Shown in pieces: positions 17,128 through 25,153 of a stretch of DNA of 33,282 nt. The notes under the pieces were generated by a model. It worked only from the letters and a program-made list of their open reading frames with translations. It had not been told where the DNA came from and did not search any database. Positions within the stretch are counted from its first letter, which is position 1, and each line of letters begins with the position of its first letter. The stretch is from IMG/VR virus record IMGVR_UViG_3300047089_000316, positions 1-33,282 of that record; one strand, given 5' to 3'. Position numbers and translations under genes: made by a program. This stretch comes from a virus.

Positions 17128-20100
17128 TTATGTCGCCTCCACCGAATCGCCGAACTCGATTGTCAGACTCGCGCCTGGATTCAACTGATCTGTCACCGTG
17201 ATGTAGTCGCCAAGGTTCAAGACGAAGCCCACCGGGCCCGTCGAAAGATCCGGGCCGTGTGAAATCGTCAGTGGCCCCGCGGCCGCGACCGTGTACATCG
17301 CGATCGGTCCGATGTTCACGCCTCCGCTGATGCCATGTGGAGCGAACACGAGTTCGCCCGTAAATACACTGTCTTCCGATATGGATGCGTCACTGATGCT
17401 TCGCGACGTCGACACGGCGCGCGTCATGGCATCAGCAACCATGACTGCGTCGGCGCTCAGTGAGAAGATGTCGGTTTCGAGATGATCAGCGATCGCAACC
17501 GCGTCGCCGGCAGATCCGCCTAGCACGCGCTGAGCGACCAACGCGTCGACGGCTGCAGCGACGTCGTAGAGTAACTTCGCAGTCGCACTCGCTTTCTTGA
17601 GCGAGTCGATCGCGACTACAGCATCGAAGAGCTCGACGACGATCCCGTCTTGCCGGATCTCGATTGCGTCGTCCGTAGTCACGGCGTCGACAACGGCTCG
17701 CGCATAGGCAATAGCGCGTGCGACACGGTCAGATGTCACAACGGCGTCGCTAGTTGCGACTTCGGCACCGCGACTCGTGACGGCCGACACTTGATCGGCA
17801 AGGACTACGCCGTCACTCACCGTTCGAACAAAGATGCAATCGAAAACGACCGAATCGACAACGATAGCGACGTCGTCGAGGGCGACCCGCTTGAAGCCGT
17901 TCAGGGCGAACGCAATGGAATCGGCGACGGCAACCGTGTCCGAGCCCGCTCGCGCCGCGCTGTGCGCCCGCTCTAAGGCGTCCACCACGGCGGTGGCATC
18001 AGACGTCGTCCGCCACAAACTCCGGGCACTGGCGAGCGTGTCGGCCGCCACGATGGCGTCCGACGTTGTCAGGCTCTTGGCCCTGCTCTGACTGAGCGCC
18101 TCGCTCACCGTGACGGTGTCGACAAGGAGTCGGACCGTGCTCGTCGCCCTGGTCAAGGCGTCTGTGACGTCTACGGCGTCGGCAACGGCCAAGAGAAACG
18201 CGCCGGCAATGGATACTTGAGCGCCATCCGAGACCGTGACAGCGTCGCTGGCGGCCGCGCGGGACAAGCTGATGGCCCGCGCGACGACGTCGACAACTGA
18301 AGCCGCGTCGGAAATCGACGTCGATCGCGTCGTCGTAAGCCTGTCGGCGCTTGTGACCGCGTCTGTGGTCGAGCGCGCATAGCGCAGCGATATCGAAAGA
18401 AGATCTGCGATGCCGATGGCATCTGTATGGGCCAGCGACACGACCACTGACACTTGGTCAACGACGCTTGGCGCATCGGAAATGACGCGTCCGAAAGTTA
18501 CTTTCGCCGCGAGCGCATCGGACAGAGTTACGCTATTTGCGATGACGACGGCGCGCTCGACAAGCACTCCATCGAGCGCCAGCAGCGTGTCATTCGGTTG
18601 GCGCCCATACAGTGCCGTGCGGGCCGTCAGATCGACGAGCGCCACGGTGTCGGCCGCTTGACGACTCAGCACGCGACCGACCGCCAGCGAGTCGGTCACC
18701 ACGGCCGTATCGGAAGCCTGACGACTTCGCGTCAACGTGCGGGCTGCAGAATCTGTGACGACGGCAGTGTCCGAGAGAACTCGGCCAAATGTCGTTGTAC
18801 GCGCCAGCGAGTCTGTCACGACGGTCGTGTCGGAAGCCAGACGACGGCCGTACGTCGTGGTGCGCGCCATGGAGTCGGACGCGGCCGTTGCGTCTGAAAT
18901 CTGCCGACTCCGCGTCGGGGCGCTCGCGACGGACTCAGTAGCGACCACAGCGTCACTGACCACGCGACCGTGTGTCGCCGTGCGCGCCAGCGAGTCGGTC
19001 ACCACGGCCGTATCGGAAGCCTGACGACTTCGCGTCAACGTGCGGGCTGCAGAATCTGTGACGACGGCAGTGTCCGTCGAAGCGCGCTGAAAGGTCGCTG
19101 TACGCGCGAGCGAATCCGTCACCACAGCCGTGTCGGAAACGGTCTTGATCTTCGTGGCTGTGCGCGCGACCGAATCAGTGACCGCGACTGTGTCTGACGC
19201 CTGACGACTTCGAGTGAGAGTGCGAGCCGCCGAGTCTGTTACCACAGCCGTGTCGGAAGCGGTCTTGATCTTCGTGGCTGTGCGCGCGACCGAGTCAGCG
19301 ACAACCGCAGTATCGCTGATCACGCGACCATACGTTGTGGTGCGCGCCAGCGAGTCTGTCACCGCGGCCGTATCGGAAGCCTGACGACTTCGCGTCAACG
19401 TGCGCGAAGCGGAATCGGAGATCGTGACCGAATCATTCGCGACGGTGCGAAGAAACAAAAGTCCAATGGAATCGGTGACCGCAACTGTGTCACTCGCGGA
19501 AACAGTATAGACCTGACCGATGAATCCGAGCGTGAACAAGCCAATGATGTGTTGGCCCGCACTTGACGCCGACGTATTCGTGGCCCACACGACCGTATCG
19601 CGATCGGTCCAAGCGCCGATTCTATTCGGAGAATCCAAATTGCCGTTGAAAGCGCCTTGAAACGCCGAAGCCGTCTCTCGTCGCCGCTTACGCGTTAGTC
19701 CGGTCGCGCCATATGCAAAAGAACCCTGATTGCCGACTGAGTATTTGTAATTTGCGTGCCCTTCAGAAAAGCTCGCGGCGCTCGATCCGGCCGCCGTCGT
19801 AGACCGACACATGACCGAGTGCGAAAGCTTCTTTGTCGTCAACGACTGGCCCATGCCGATCGTCGGAAAGACCTGACTTACGCCCGGAGTGCCAGTTGAC
19901 TCGCACCTCTGAAGCTCGACCTGCGCCGGAAAATAGGTTGCGTTGCCCCAGTTGAGAGCGAGATACCAAAAATAGTCGGTATTGCTACCGGTCCATGACC
20001 AACCGCTTGATGTCGCCTGAGCAAACTGCAGATCGTATTGAGCCGCACCCGCCTGACTTTGTGTGTAGAAACTCTGATCGCGAACGATCGCGCTGTTGCT

Positions 20101-21360
20101 GGCTTCGAGCGAGGCGGCCCACGCTGCACCCGTGTTAGGGTCGAGCCAGCCAACGCTCATTTGGGCCGCGGCGCCGCCACCGCGCGTCAAACTCGTGTCG
20201 CCGGTCGCATTGATGCCGACGATATGGGCCATGTCTGGCCGCCACGGCAAGGCACTCAACGGACTAGCAGATCCGTCTTTCGCGCCGCATACGGCTGCGA
20301 GATCCGAACCGCCAAATGCAATGTAGTGAAAGTCCCATCCGCTCGTATCGACAACCGACCAATTTAGTCTAAATCCGTCAGTTATTCGGCTGTAAACAGC
20401 AAGCAACGACGGAGACACAGCCGTGGAGAAAAACGCACCGACAATCTTTCCAATCTGAGAAAACCCGCCCGTGCCGCCTGAAACGCCACTCGTGGCCCAC
20501 ATAGCGCCACAGCGCTGAGAGGCTGTGCTCACGCCATCATCAGCGCCTATTCCGTGCATGTACTCAACGTCGGTCGGCACCACGCCGCTGACATTCGTCC
20601 GCATGCCGTAAATGATCAGTGCCTTGCAGTCGAACCCAAGCCCTGTGATATCTTGATTTCCGGTCGACGTCGGACTCGTCAACGAGCCCGTTGCGACCCG
20701 GATGTCTTTTGGCGTCGCGGTTTGCGGCGGCTGAAGCACGAACATGTGCTGCGTGAGAGACGCATTACCCGAGCCCGACATCAGCTGGCTCGCGGTGCCG
20801 GTGCTTGTGCCAGACGTCGCAAAATCTTGCGTCTGGGCATACAGACACATCGTGTTGCTGAGGTCTAACCGCTCAGTCCAACCTGTAGCCGGCGAGATGC
20901 CTGAGCGGTTCGCTCCGACCGCGCCGATAGCGAGCGCAAGGCAATCGGCGACCGGCGTAGTTTCGGCGAGCCACGTCCAAGTGTCGCTACTGGTGATTTG
21001 GACTGAACGGCGACAGATAGGCCGCGTCTGGTCAGCGCCACGAATGCAAAAAACGACGGCTGAATAGTCGGCGGCAGACAACGAGCTGAACGCAGGAGAA
21101 TTGCTATCGCCAGCTTCACGAATTTTCCAAAAGACCGAAGCACTAAGGTCGTTCCATGAAGCACCAAGTCGATGCCAACCGGCCGGCGCGTTGACATGAG
21201 AGTCTCCGGTCGACCCTACGTTTGCTTTTGAGATGAACGCAATCAGCAGATCGCCATTGGCGGGTGCGCCACCGGCGTTGATCGTGGAAATCGTGACGGT
21301 GTGCGATGTCGCCGCCGTGCCACTCGCGTGTGCTTCGCCAACGTAAGTCGGAATGGCCAT
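17128..21360 (-). CDS. Large fibre-like virion protein with about 35 copies of a 20-residue repeat
   Basis: This 1410-residue protein has three parts. Residues 1 to about 210 form a strand-rich domain with NGDLLIAFISKANVG, APAGWHRLG, and AVVFCIRGAD. A second globular region, about 220-615, carries KALIIYGMRTN and YFWYLALNWGN. Both look like lectin-type or jelly-roll fibre domains. Residues about 620-1330 are roughly 35 tandem units of about 20 residues with the core SDT-A-V-V-T-D-S and an ART-x-T linker. A short end domain closes with LTIEFGDSVEAT. The repeats are Ser/Thr/Asp-rich with almost no Cys. Gene order puts it among head and neck genes, not after the baseplate, so a head fibre, collar whisker or decoration is as likely as a tail fibre. 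I used ATG 21360 (AGG four bases upstream); a GTG at 21432 is less likely. Confidence 0.82.
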   Translation of the reverse strand: MAIPTYVGEAHASGTAATSHTVTISTINAGGAPANGDLLIAFISKANVGSTGDSHVNAPAGWHRLGASWNDLSASVFWKIREAGDSNSPAFSSLSAADYSAVVFCIRGADQTRPICRRSVQITSSDTWTWLAETTPVADCLALAIGAVGANRSGISPATGWTERLDLSNTMCLYAQTQDFATSGTSTGTASQLMSGSGNASLTQHMFVLQPPQTATPKDIRVATGSLTSPTSTGNQDITGLGFDCKALIIYGMRTNVSGVVPTDVEYMHGIGADDGVSTASQRCGAMWATSGVSGGTGGFSQIGKIVGAFFSTAVSPSLLAVYSRITDGFRLNWSVVDTSGWDFHYIAFGGSDLAAVCGAKDGSASPLSALPWRPDMAHIVGINATGDTSLTRGGGAAAQMSVGWLDPNTGAAWAASLEASNSAIVRDQSFYTQSQAGAAQYDLQFAQATSSGWSWTGSNTDYFWYLALNWGNATYFPAQVELQRCESTGTPGVSQVFPTIGMGQSLTTKKLSHSVMCRSTTAAGSSAASFSEGHANYKYSVGNQGSFAYGATGLTRKRRRETASAFQGAFNGNLDSPNRIGAWTDRDTVVWATNTSASSAGQHIIGLFTLGFIGQVYTVSASDTVAVTDSIGLLFLRTVANDSVTISDSASRTLTRSRQASDTAAVTDSLARTTTYGRVISDTAVVADSVARTATKIKTASDTAVVTDSAARTLTRSRQASDTVAVTDSVARTATKIKTVSDTAVVTDSLARTATFQRASTDTAVVTDSAARTLTRSRQASDTAVVTDSLARTATHGRVVSDAVVATESVASAPTRSRQISDATAASDSMARTTTYGRRLASDTTVVTDSLARTTTFGRVLSDTAVVTDSAARTLTRSRQASDTAVVTDSLAVGRVLSRQAADTVALVDLTARTALYGRQPNDTLLALDGVLVERAVVIANSVTLSDALAAKVTFGRVISDAPSVVDQVSVVVSLAHTDAIGIADLLSISLRYARSTTDAVTSADRLTTTRSTSISDAASVVDVVARAISLSRAAASDAVTVSDGAQVSIAGAFLLAVADAVDVTDALTRATSTVRLLVDTVTVSEALSQSRAKSLTTSDAIVAADTLASARSLWRTTSDATAVVDALERAHSAARAGSDTVAVADSIAFALNGFKRVALDDVAIVVDSVVFDCIFVRTVSDGVVLADQVSAVTSRGAEVATSDAVVTSDRVARAIAYARAVVDAVTTDDAIEIRQDGIVVELFDAVVAIDSLKKASATAKLLYDVAAAVDALVAQRVLGGSAGDAVAIADHLETDIFSLSADAVMVADAMTRAVSTSRSISDASISEDSVFTGELVFAPHGISGGVNIGPIAMYTVAAAGPLTISHGPDLSTGPVGFVLNLGDYITVTDQLNPGASLTIEFGDSVEAT
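18682..18773 (-). repeat. 92-bp perfect direct repeat, copy 1
   Basis: This block is identical over 92 bases to 18985-19076. A 40-base part also recurs exactly at 19365-19404. The three copies lie about 300 and 330 bases apart. Perfect identity while neighbouring units have drifted points to recent duplication or gene conversion within the fibre gene. Confidence 0.92.
18985..19076 (-). repeat. 92-bp perfect direct repeat, copy 2
   Basis: This is the second copy of the block at 18682-18773. Its start offset is 303 bases, a whole number of codons, so exchange between the copies would keep the reading frame and only change repeat number. Confidence 0.92.
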
Positions 21361-21531
21361 GGACCTACTCGCCTCCGCTCCGATGGCGTGAACGACCACG
21401 GCGCCAGCATTCGCGGCATGACGCCGCGACACTCTGCACTTGCACCGTGGTCGAGCCCAGACTCGTCATAGGGAGCCACCCGCCTTCAGGGTCCTGACGA
21501 GCCCCGAATCCAGAAGCGGATCGGGCGCCCG
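21361..21531 (-). other. Non-coding spacer upstream of the fibre gene
   Basis: About 170 bases lie between the zinc-ribbon stop and the fibre start. This is the longest spacer in the window. I see no convincing small gene in it. It contains most of the stem-loop at 21493-21536 and GGAGG-like bases just before the fibre ATG. A promoter is possible, but I cannot point to clear -35 and -10 boxes in this GC-rich DNA. Confidence 0.5.
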
Positions 21532-21536
21532 TCAGG
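21493..21536 (-). other. Long stem-loop over the zinc-ribbon stop codon
   Basis: On the minus strand the 44 bases from 21536 to 21493 fold into a 19-position stem around a six-base loop (GCTTCT). CCTGACG pairs with CGTCAGG at the base and GATCC with GGATT at the top. Two positions mismatch. Two pairs are G-U only in the minus-strand RNA, so the structure is better in that transcript than in its complement. No T-run follows, so it is not a standard terminator. RNA processing or protection is possible. Confidence 0.65.
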
Positions 21537-21873
21537 CAGTAAACACGTTCCTACAGGTCGGATCGGAGCACACGCGTTCGGTCGTGGCACCGGAGATGCC
21601 TGACTTGTGCATCTTCGTCTCGCGTCCGCACTTCGCGCACGGGAAGTGCGGGCTCTCATCGTTGGGTCCGCTCCGTGGAACTTCTTCGGGTGCTGGCTGC
21701 ACTTTACGACACGTGGCGGACGAGCATATGCGTTCAGACTCGTCGTGCCGCGGCGCCTCCCCGTACGGTCTCGATTCCGCACCGCATTCGGGGCATGGAA
21801 AAGAAGCTTCGACGGGCACGACTTCGATAGAAGCCGCGACCACGTCGGTCATGTGTTGGCGATCGTTCGCCAT
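21532..21873 (-). CDS. Tandem zinc-ribbon protein
   Basis: This 113-residue protein contains two similar zinc ribbons. The first has FPCPECG (C27, C30) and CSSATC (C50, C55). The second has FPCAKCG (C79, C82) and CSDPTC (C102, C107). Spacing within each ribbon is nearly the same (CX2C-X19-CX4C), showing an internal duplication. A Pro/Glu-rich linker of about 20 residues joins them. Zinc ribbons bind nucleic acid or protein; there is nothing here to choose between these. Its place in a structural operon suggests an assembly or small virion role. The ATG at 21873 overlaps the previous gene's TGA by one base, so translation is probably coupled. A second ATG at codon 8 is possible. Confidence 0.8.
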   Translation of the reverse strand: MANDRQHMTDVVAASIEVVPVEASFPCPECGAESRPYGEAPRHDESERICSSATCRKVQPAPEEVPRSGPNDESPHFPCAKCGRETKMHKSGISGATTERVCSDPTCRNVFTA

Positions 21874-22361
21874 CAGGTGATCCGGACGTTGTACGTCAGC
21901 TTGAGTTTGTCCGCCGTGGTCTTATTGACCGCGGTGAACACTGCGCGCATCAGACACGAGCCACCGGGGCTCGTATTCTGATTGAGCACGACGACTTCCT
22001 TGATGTTGGTCGCCGACTTCGAGCCAGCGCCCGACGGATAGCTGATGACGAGCTGAAACGTACGCGTGCCCGCGAGCAGCGTCTTCAAATCGACCGTGTT
22101 GATCGTGCCGGTCACGGGCGTCAGCACGTTGGTCTGGGCGCTTGAAGCGGCGCCCGAGCTGGTGCCGATGCGCATCTGATCCCAGTCGTTCGCGTTCAGG
22201 CCGCACGCCTGACGCCACGTCTGTTTCTTGCCCGAGTTCACGACCAAGTTGTGCGTGCGCGTACGCTGAATCACTTTCGGGCCATCGACGCCGTCGCGAA
22301 TGACTTCGACGTCGACGTAACCGCCAAACTTACGACCTTCGAGAATGTCTTGAACGTTCAT
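21873..22361 (-). CDS. Small beta-rich virion-type protein
   Basis: This 162-residue protein shows a pattern common in uncharacterised phage virion proteins. It has THNLVVNSGKKQTWRQACG, then MRIGTSSGAAS, a strand pair with TFQLVISYPSGAG, and a C-terminal run with LMRAVFTAVNKTTADKLKL and YNVRIT. The IGTG-like turn and the final LMRAVF-AVNK strand are typical of this group, often found near fibres or decoration proteins. I infer a fibre-base or decoration role from these features and from its place two genes before the repeat fibre. The ATG at 22361 has GGAGG about ten bases upstream, inside the end of the glycosyltransferase gene. Confidence 0.7.
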   Translation of the reverse strand: MNVQDILEGRKFGGYVDVEVIRDGVDGPKVIQRTRTHNLVVNSGKKQTWRQACGLNANDWDQMRIGTSSGAASSAQTNVLTPVTGTINTVDLKTLLAGTRTFQLVISYPSGAGSKSATNIKEVVVLNQNTSPGGSCLMRAVFTAVNKTTADKLKLTYNVRIT

Positions 22362-22366
22362 ACCGT

Positions 22367-24211
22367 CTAGTCCTCCGCGGCGCGCCCGCTGAGTGCGCCC
22401 TCTATGAGTGTAACGTTGGCCCTGGCTTCAGCGAAAGCTTCGGGCGGTGAGTCATCAGGCAACAGCTCGACCACGCGCCGACACCATGCCAGCGCTTCAT
22501 CCAACATGCCGAGGTCGCCGCAAACCATCGCCAAGCGCTGCGCCGGCAAGTATGAATAGAACGCGAGATCGATCCACCAAACTGTGATCGGCGGATCTCC
22601 AATCCCCGACGCAGCGATCGTGTAGAAGCGTCGCGCCTTTTCGAGTTCTTTGCCGAGATACGCGATGTCGCCGAGCCACAAGAAGTGCTCGCTGCGACTC
22701 CAATCGTCCCCCGTACAAGCGTGCAAGACGGCAGAAGCTTCTTTCAGCCGACTCTGAATCATCAGCTCTTTGGCCACGATCAGCCGAGCCTGGTACCTCT
22801 GAACTCCGTTGTTTGAGACGACGAGAAACTCTTGGAGGCGATCGAGCGCGCGCGAGACGTCGATGTCGCGCCACTCCTGGCCGAGATAGAAAAGACTCGC
22901 CTCGGACTTGCGCGACAACCAGTCGTCCAGTAGCGCGCTTCTGTTCTGGGCCTTGCGTTGTTTGGCGCGGCTCGCGCCCCGCTCATGGTGGCGATCGTGA
23001 AGCGTCTTGACTTGGCCCAAGACCACGCAAAACGTGCCTTCCGGGAAGTCGAGCACGTTGTGAACCGGGCGCTTGAACCGGATGTCGGGCGCGTTTTGAA
23101 ACAACCACGGAAACGCCCACTGCTGTCCGTTGCCTTGGCGGAGCACGAAGCCCACGCGCGCGGCCTTTGGCAACACGGTGTCGAGCGCGCGCAGCACGTC
23201 ATCGCCCGCGACAAGCCGTTCATGACCCTCGGTCATGAAGATCCAATCGCCGGTGCATTGGTCGATGCATTGGTTGCGAGCCCACGAAAAGTGGATCCCG
23301 TTCTCGCCCATGAACTCTTTGCACGCGCCGTTGCAGATCGGGCACTCGACGATTCGGTGACCCGCGGGCGGGCCCATGGGATCGCGCAAGAAAAATACTT
23401 TGTCCGCATACTGCGCGGCCACTTCCCAGGTGTTGTCTGTCGTGCGTGGATCCACTCCGACGATGAGCTCATCGGCGATCCCGCGCAGCGAAGCGAGCGT
23501 CGGTTCGAGGTCGTGGCCTTCGTCGCGCACGGGCAGCGTTGCCGACAAGCGAAAGCCCTTGTGTGCAAGGGCTCCGCACACGCCGAGCAAATAGGGCCCG
23601 AGCACTTCGACGCGCACGTCGTCGCCGAAATGGTCCTGCAGCTCGTTCTTGAACGTCATCGCGGTGAACTTGACCGTGTGCTGCGGCTCTTCGTCCGGGC
23701 CCAATCGGTTGTTCGGTACGCTGATAATCGCGCCGTACGGCTTCACGAACGCCATGCCCGCGAAGAGTTCAGCGCGCGTAGCGGCGGAGAGATGCTCCAC
23801 GCATTCGGTCGACACGAACAGCGAGACGCCTTCGAACGCCGCCAAGAGATCATCGACTTCCAAGTCGAGACGCTTCGCGTTGACGCCGCGCGCGATGGCC
23901 GATTGAAGCGCGACCTCGCTGTTGTCGATCACGACAACGCTCTCGACGTTGGCGAGCGCGGACAACTGCTCCGCCAGCACGCCAAGTCCGCCGCCGATGT
24001 CCGCGATTCGCAGCGCTTCTATCGCCTTGATGCTGCCGACGATTCTGCTCGCACGTGCGTACACGCGCGCGAGCGCTTGCGTGCGCCACGTCTCTTCGTC
24101 TTCCTTCTGCCACAGCGCGTCCCACAGGTCCGCCGCGTTGTGCCGGCGCGCTTGCTCTTCGATCTCGTTTCTCAGTTCACGCTCGACGTATTGGGCGATG
24201 GCTTCGGCCAT
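22367..24211 (-). CDS. Methyltransferase - family 2 glycosyltransferase - TPR fusion
   Basis: This 614-residue protein joins three parts. Residues about 40-215 look like a class I SAM methyltransferase. Motif I is IADIGGGLG at 69-77, the acidic end of strand 2 is VVVIDNSE, and a later SVPNNR loop is present. Residues about 222-400 look like a GT-A glycosyltransferase of family 2. LPVRDEG opens it, VGVDPRTTDNT (D254) is the nucleotide-sugar loop, and GDWIFMTEGHERL (about 321-333) stands where the metal-binding acidic motif is expected. An insertion with CPICNGAC lies at 290-297. Residues about 440-600 are paired helices like TPRs. I chose ATG 24211, with GAGGG upstream; the frame extends to 24262 without support. 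The target is not shown. Confidence 0.8.
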   Translation of the reverse strand: MAEAIAQYVERELRNEIEEQARRHNAADLWDALWQKEDEETWRTQALARVYARASRIVGSIKAIEALRIADIGGGLGVLAEQLSALANVESVVVIDNSEVALQSAIARGVNAKRLDLEVDDLLAAFEGVSLFVSTECVEHLSAATRAELFAGMAFVKPYGAIISVPNNRLGPDEEPQHTVKFTAMTFKNELQDHFGDDVRVEVLGPYLLGVCGALAHKGFRLSATLPVRDEGHDLEPTLASLRGIADELIVGVDPRTTDNTWEVAAQYADKVFFLRDPMGPPAGHRIVECPICNGACKEFMGENGIHFSWARNQCIDQCTGDWIFMTEGHERLVAGDDVLRALDTVLPKAARVGFVLRQGNGQQWAFPWLFQNAPDIRFKRPVHNVLDFPEGTFCVVLGQVKTLHDRHHERGASRAKQRKAQNRSALLDDWLSRKSEASLFYLGQEWRDIDVSRALDRLQEFLVVSNNGVQRYQARLIVAKELMIQSRLKEASAVLHACTGDDWSRSEHFLWLGDIAYLGKELEKARRFYTIAASGIGDPPITVWWIDLAFYSYLPAQRLAMVCGDLGMLDEALAWCRRVVELLPDDSPPEAFAEARANVTLIEGALSGRAAED

Positions 24212-24243
24212 GATCCCTCGCTTTCGTATGCAATTGGGTTTGG

Positions 24244-24717
24244 TTACAGAACGCCGTTCCAAAGTGACTTTGCGATCGATTGCCAGCCGGGCCGATCGTC
24301 GATCTCCTCGACGGTCTCGCTCGCCTCGTCGTCTTGTGCTGCTGCGGCCTTCGTGACCGCGGCACTGTCTTTCGGCTGATAGCCGACGACTTGTTCGACC
24401 TCGGTCAGGGCGCTGAACTCGAATGTCCCGTCTTTGTTGCGGGCGTACGCCGCGGCGTAATAGCGCGAGCGCGAATATTCGTCGCCGTTGGTGGTGCTAT
24501 TGTTGTAGACGTAGATGCTCAAAATGATCGACTTGGAAAAGATCTCGACGGGGTAGCAGCTCGCGTCTTTGGCCCCGAGGTTCAGTTTCTGCTTCGCCCA
24601 CTTCGTGGCTGCTTCGCCGATTTTCCGCGCGTACATCCCGACGCTTTCGCCGGTCGCCAGCGCGATGTCTTTCTGCACGGCCACAAGTTGCGTTTGCTTT
24701 GGCTTCTCTTCAGGCAT
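24244..24717 (-). CDS. Post-capsid protein sharing the scaffold's C-terminal W-S/N-G-V-L tail
   Basis: This 157-residue protein has no family I can name. Residues about 1-50 are helical and basic (KIGEAATKWAKQKL). Residues about 58-112 form a beta-rich unit: FSKSIILSIYVYN, RYYAAAYARNKDGTFEFS, then ALTEVEQVVGYQP. This looks like the small strand domain found near phage protease and scaffold proteins. An acidic linker follows. The last residues, SLWNGVL, closely match the end of the scaffold candidate, SIWSGVL. The DNA at the two 3' ends is also alike. It could be an accessory scaffold or an internal head protein recruited by the same tail. The start ATG 24717 overlaps the upstream gene by eight bases. 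Confidence 0.75.
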   Translation of the reverse strand: MPEEKPKQTQLVAVQKDIALATGESVGMYARKIGEAATKWAKQKLNLGAKDASCYPVEIFSKSIILSIYVYNNSTTNGDEYSRSRYYAAAYARNKDGTFEFSALTEVEQVVGYQPKDSAAVTKAAAAQDDEASETVEEIDDRPGWQSIAKSLWNGVL

Positions 24718-25135
24718 TGCGATGAGCTCCGGTCTTCAGTGCGTTGAATGTTTGCTTGCCGACCTTTTCGATCGTCACGCGCGAAGCTGGCTGCGAGGCG
24801 TGAGCCATCAGCGTCAGACACACATCGTCGGCGAAAAGCGTTACGCGCTCTCCGCCTTTGATCTTTCCATTCGGCTCGACCGCTTCGACGTGCACAAACA
24901 CGCGACGAGCCCTCTGGGGGCGAGACACGGAATACTGCACGCCAATGTCTCGCCCCGCTGTCTCGCCGCATTGCTGGCAACGGCCCCGCACGCTGTGACG
25001 CTCGACCAACGACACTCCGTTGATCGTCGCCTGAAAGTCCTCGCGCGCGAGACGTGTCAGCCACAACTGCGCCTGATCCGAATCCGTCAGATCGATGGGG
25101 TGTGTTTGGCCGTCAGCTGTATGGATTTTCAGCAC
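24710..25135 (-). CDS. Unknown 141-residue protein
   Basis: I do not recognise this protein. The N-terminal part (about 1-45) has the look of a small substrate-like beta domain (LKIHTADGQTHPIDL). One CX2C pair (CQQCGE, about 53-58) has no obvious partner pair, so a zinc ribbon is not supported. The second half has RRVFVHVEAVEPNGKIKGG and ERVTLFADDVCL strands. It starts with GTG at 25135 behind a weak GGGG four bases away. It ends overlapping the next gene by eight bases. The cluster position after the capsid gene suggests a head-associated role. Confidence 0.65.
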   Translation of the reverse strand: MLKIHTADGQTHPIDLTDSDQAQLWLTRLAREDFQATINGVSLVERHSVRGRCQQCGETAGRDIGVQYSVSRPQRARRVFVHVEAVEPNGKIKGGERVTLFADDVCLTLMAHASQPASRVTIEKVGKQTFNALKTGAHRNA

Positions 25136-25153
25136 AACACCCCATCGAAGTGA

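Larger units (their letters stand above)
17371..19505 (-). repeat. Coding tandem-repeat array, about 60-bp period
   Basis: This array inside the fibre gene encodes about 35 units of roughly 20 residues. The core is S-D-T/A-x-x-V-x-D-S-x-A-R-T/A. Units at 18.6-19.5 kb are very similar, some with near-identical DNA. Units toward 17.4 kb are divergent and vary from 18 to 22 residues. This gradient suggests recent expansion at one end. It is not a CRISPR array, because the frame is open throughout and the units are contiguous. Confidence 0.9.

Noticed and set aside
17371-19505. CRISPR-like regular repeats
   Set aside because: Units are contiguous, degenerate and keep one open frame. There are no constant repeats separated by unique spacers and no cas genes.
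21243-21479. Small minus-strand open frame of 78 codons in the spacer before the fibre
   Set aside because: Arg/Pro-rich, no ribosome site, and it overlaps the fibre's N-terminal coding region in another frame.
22958-24379. A 473-codon plus-strand open frame opposite the glycosyltransferase fusion
   Set aside because: The minus strand has recognisable enzyme motifs in order. The plus frame is Arg/His-rich without domains.
24710-25135. Zinc ribbon in the 141-residue protein
   Set aside because: Only one CX2C pair is present; the remaining cysteine is single and far away.
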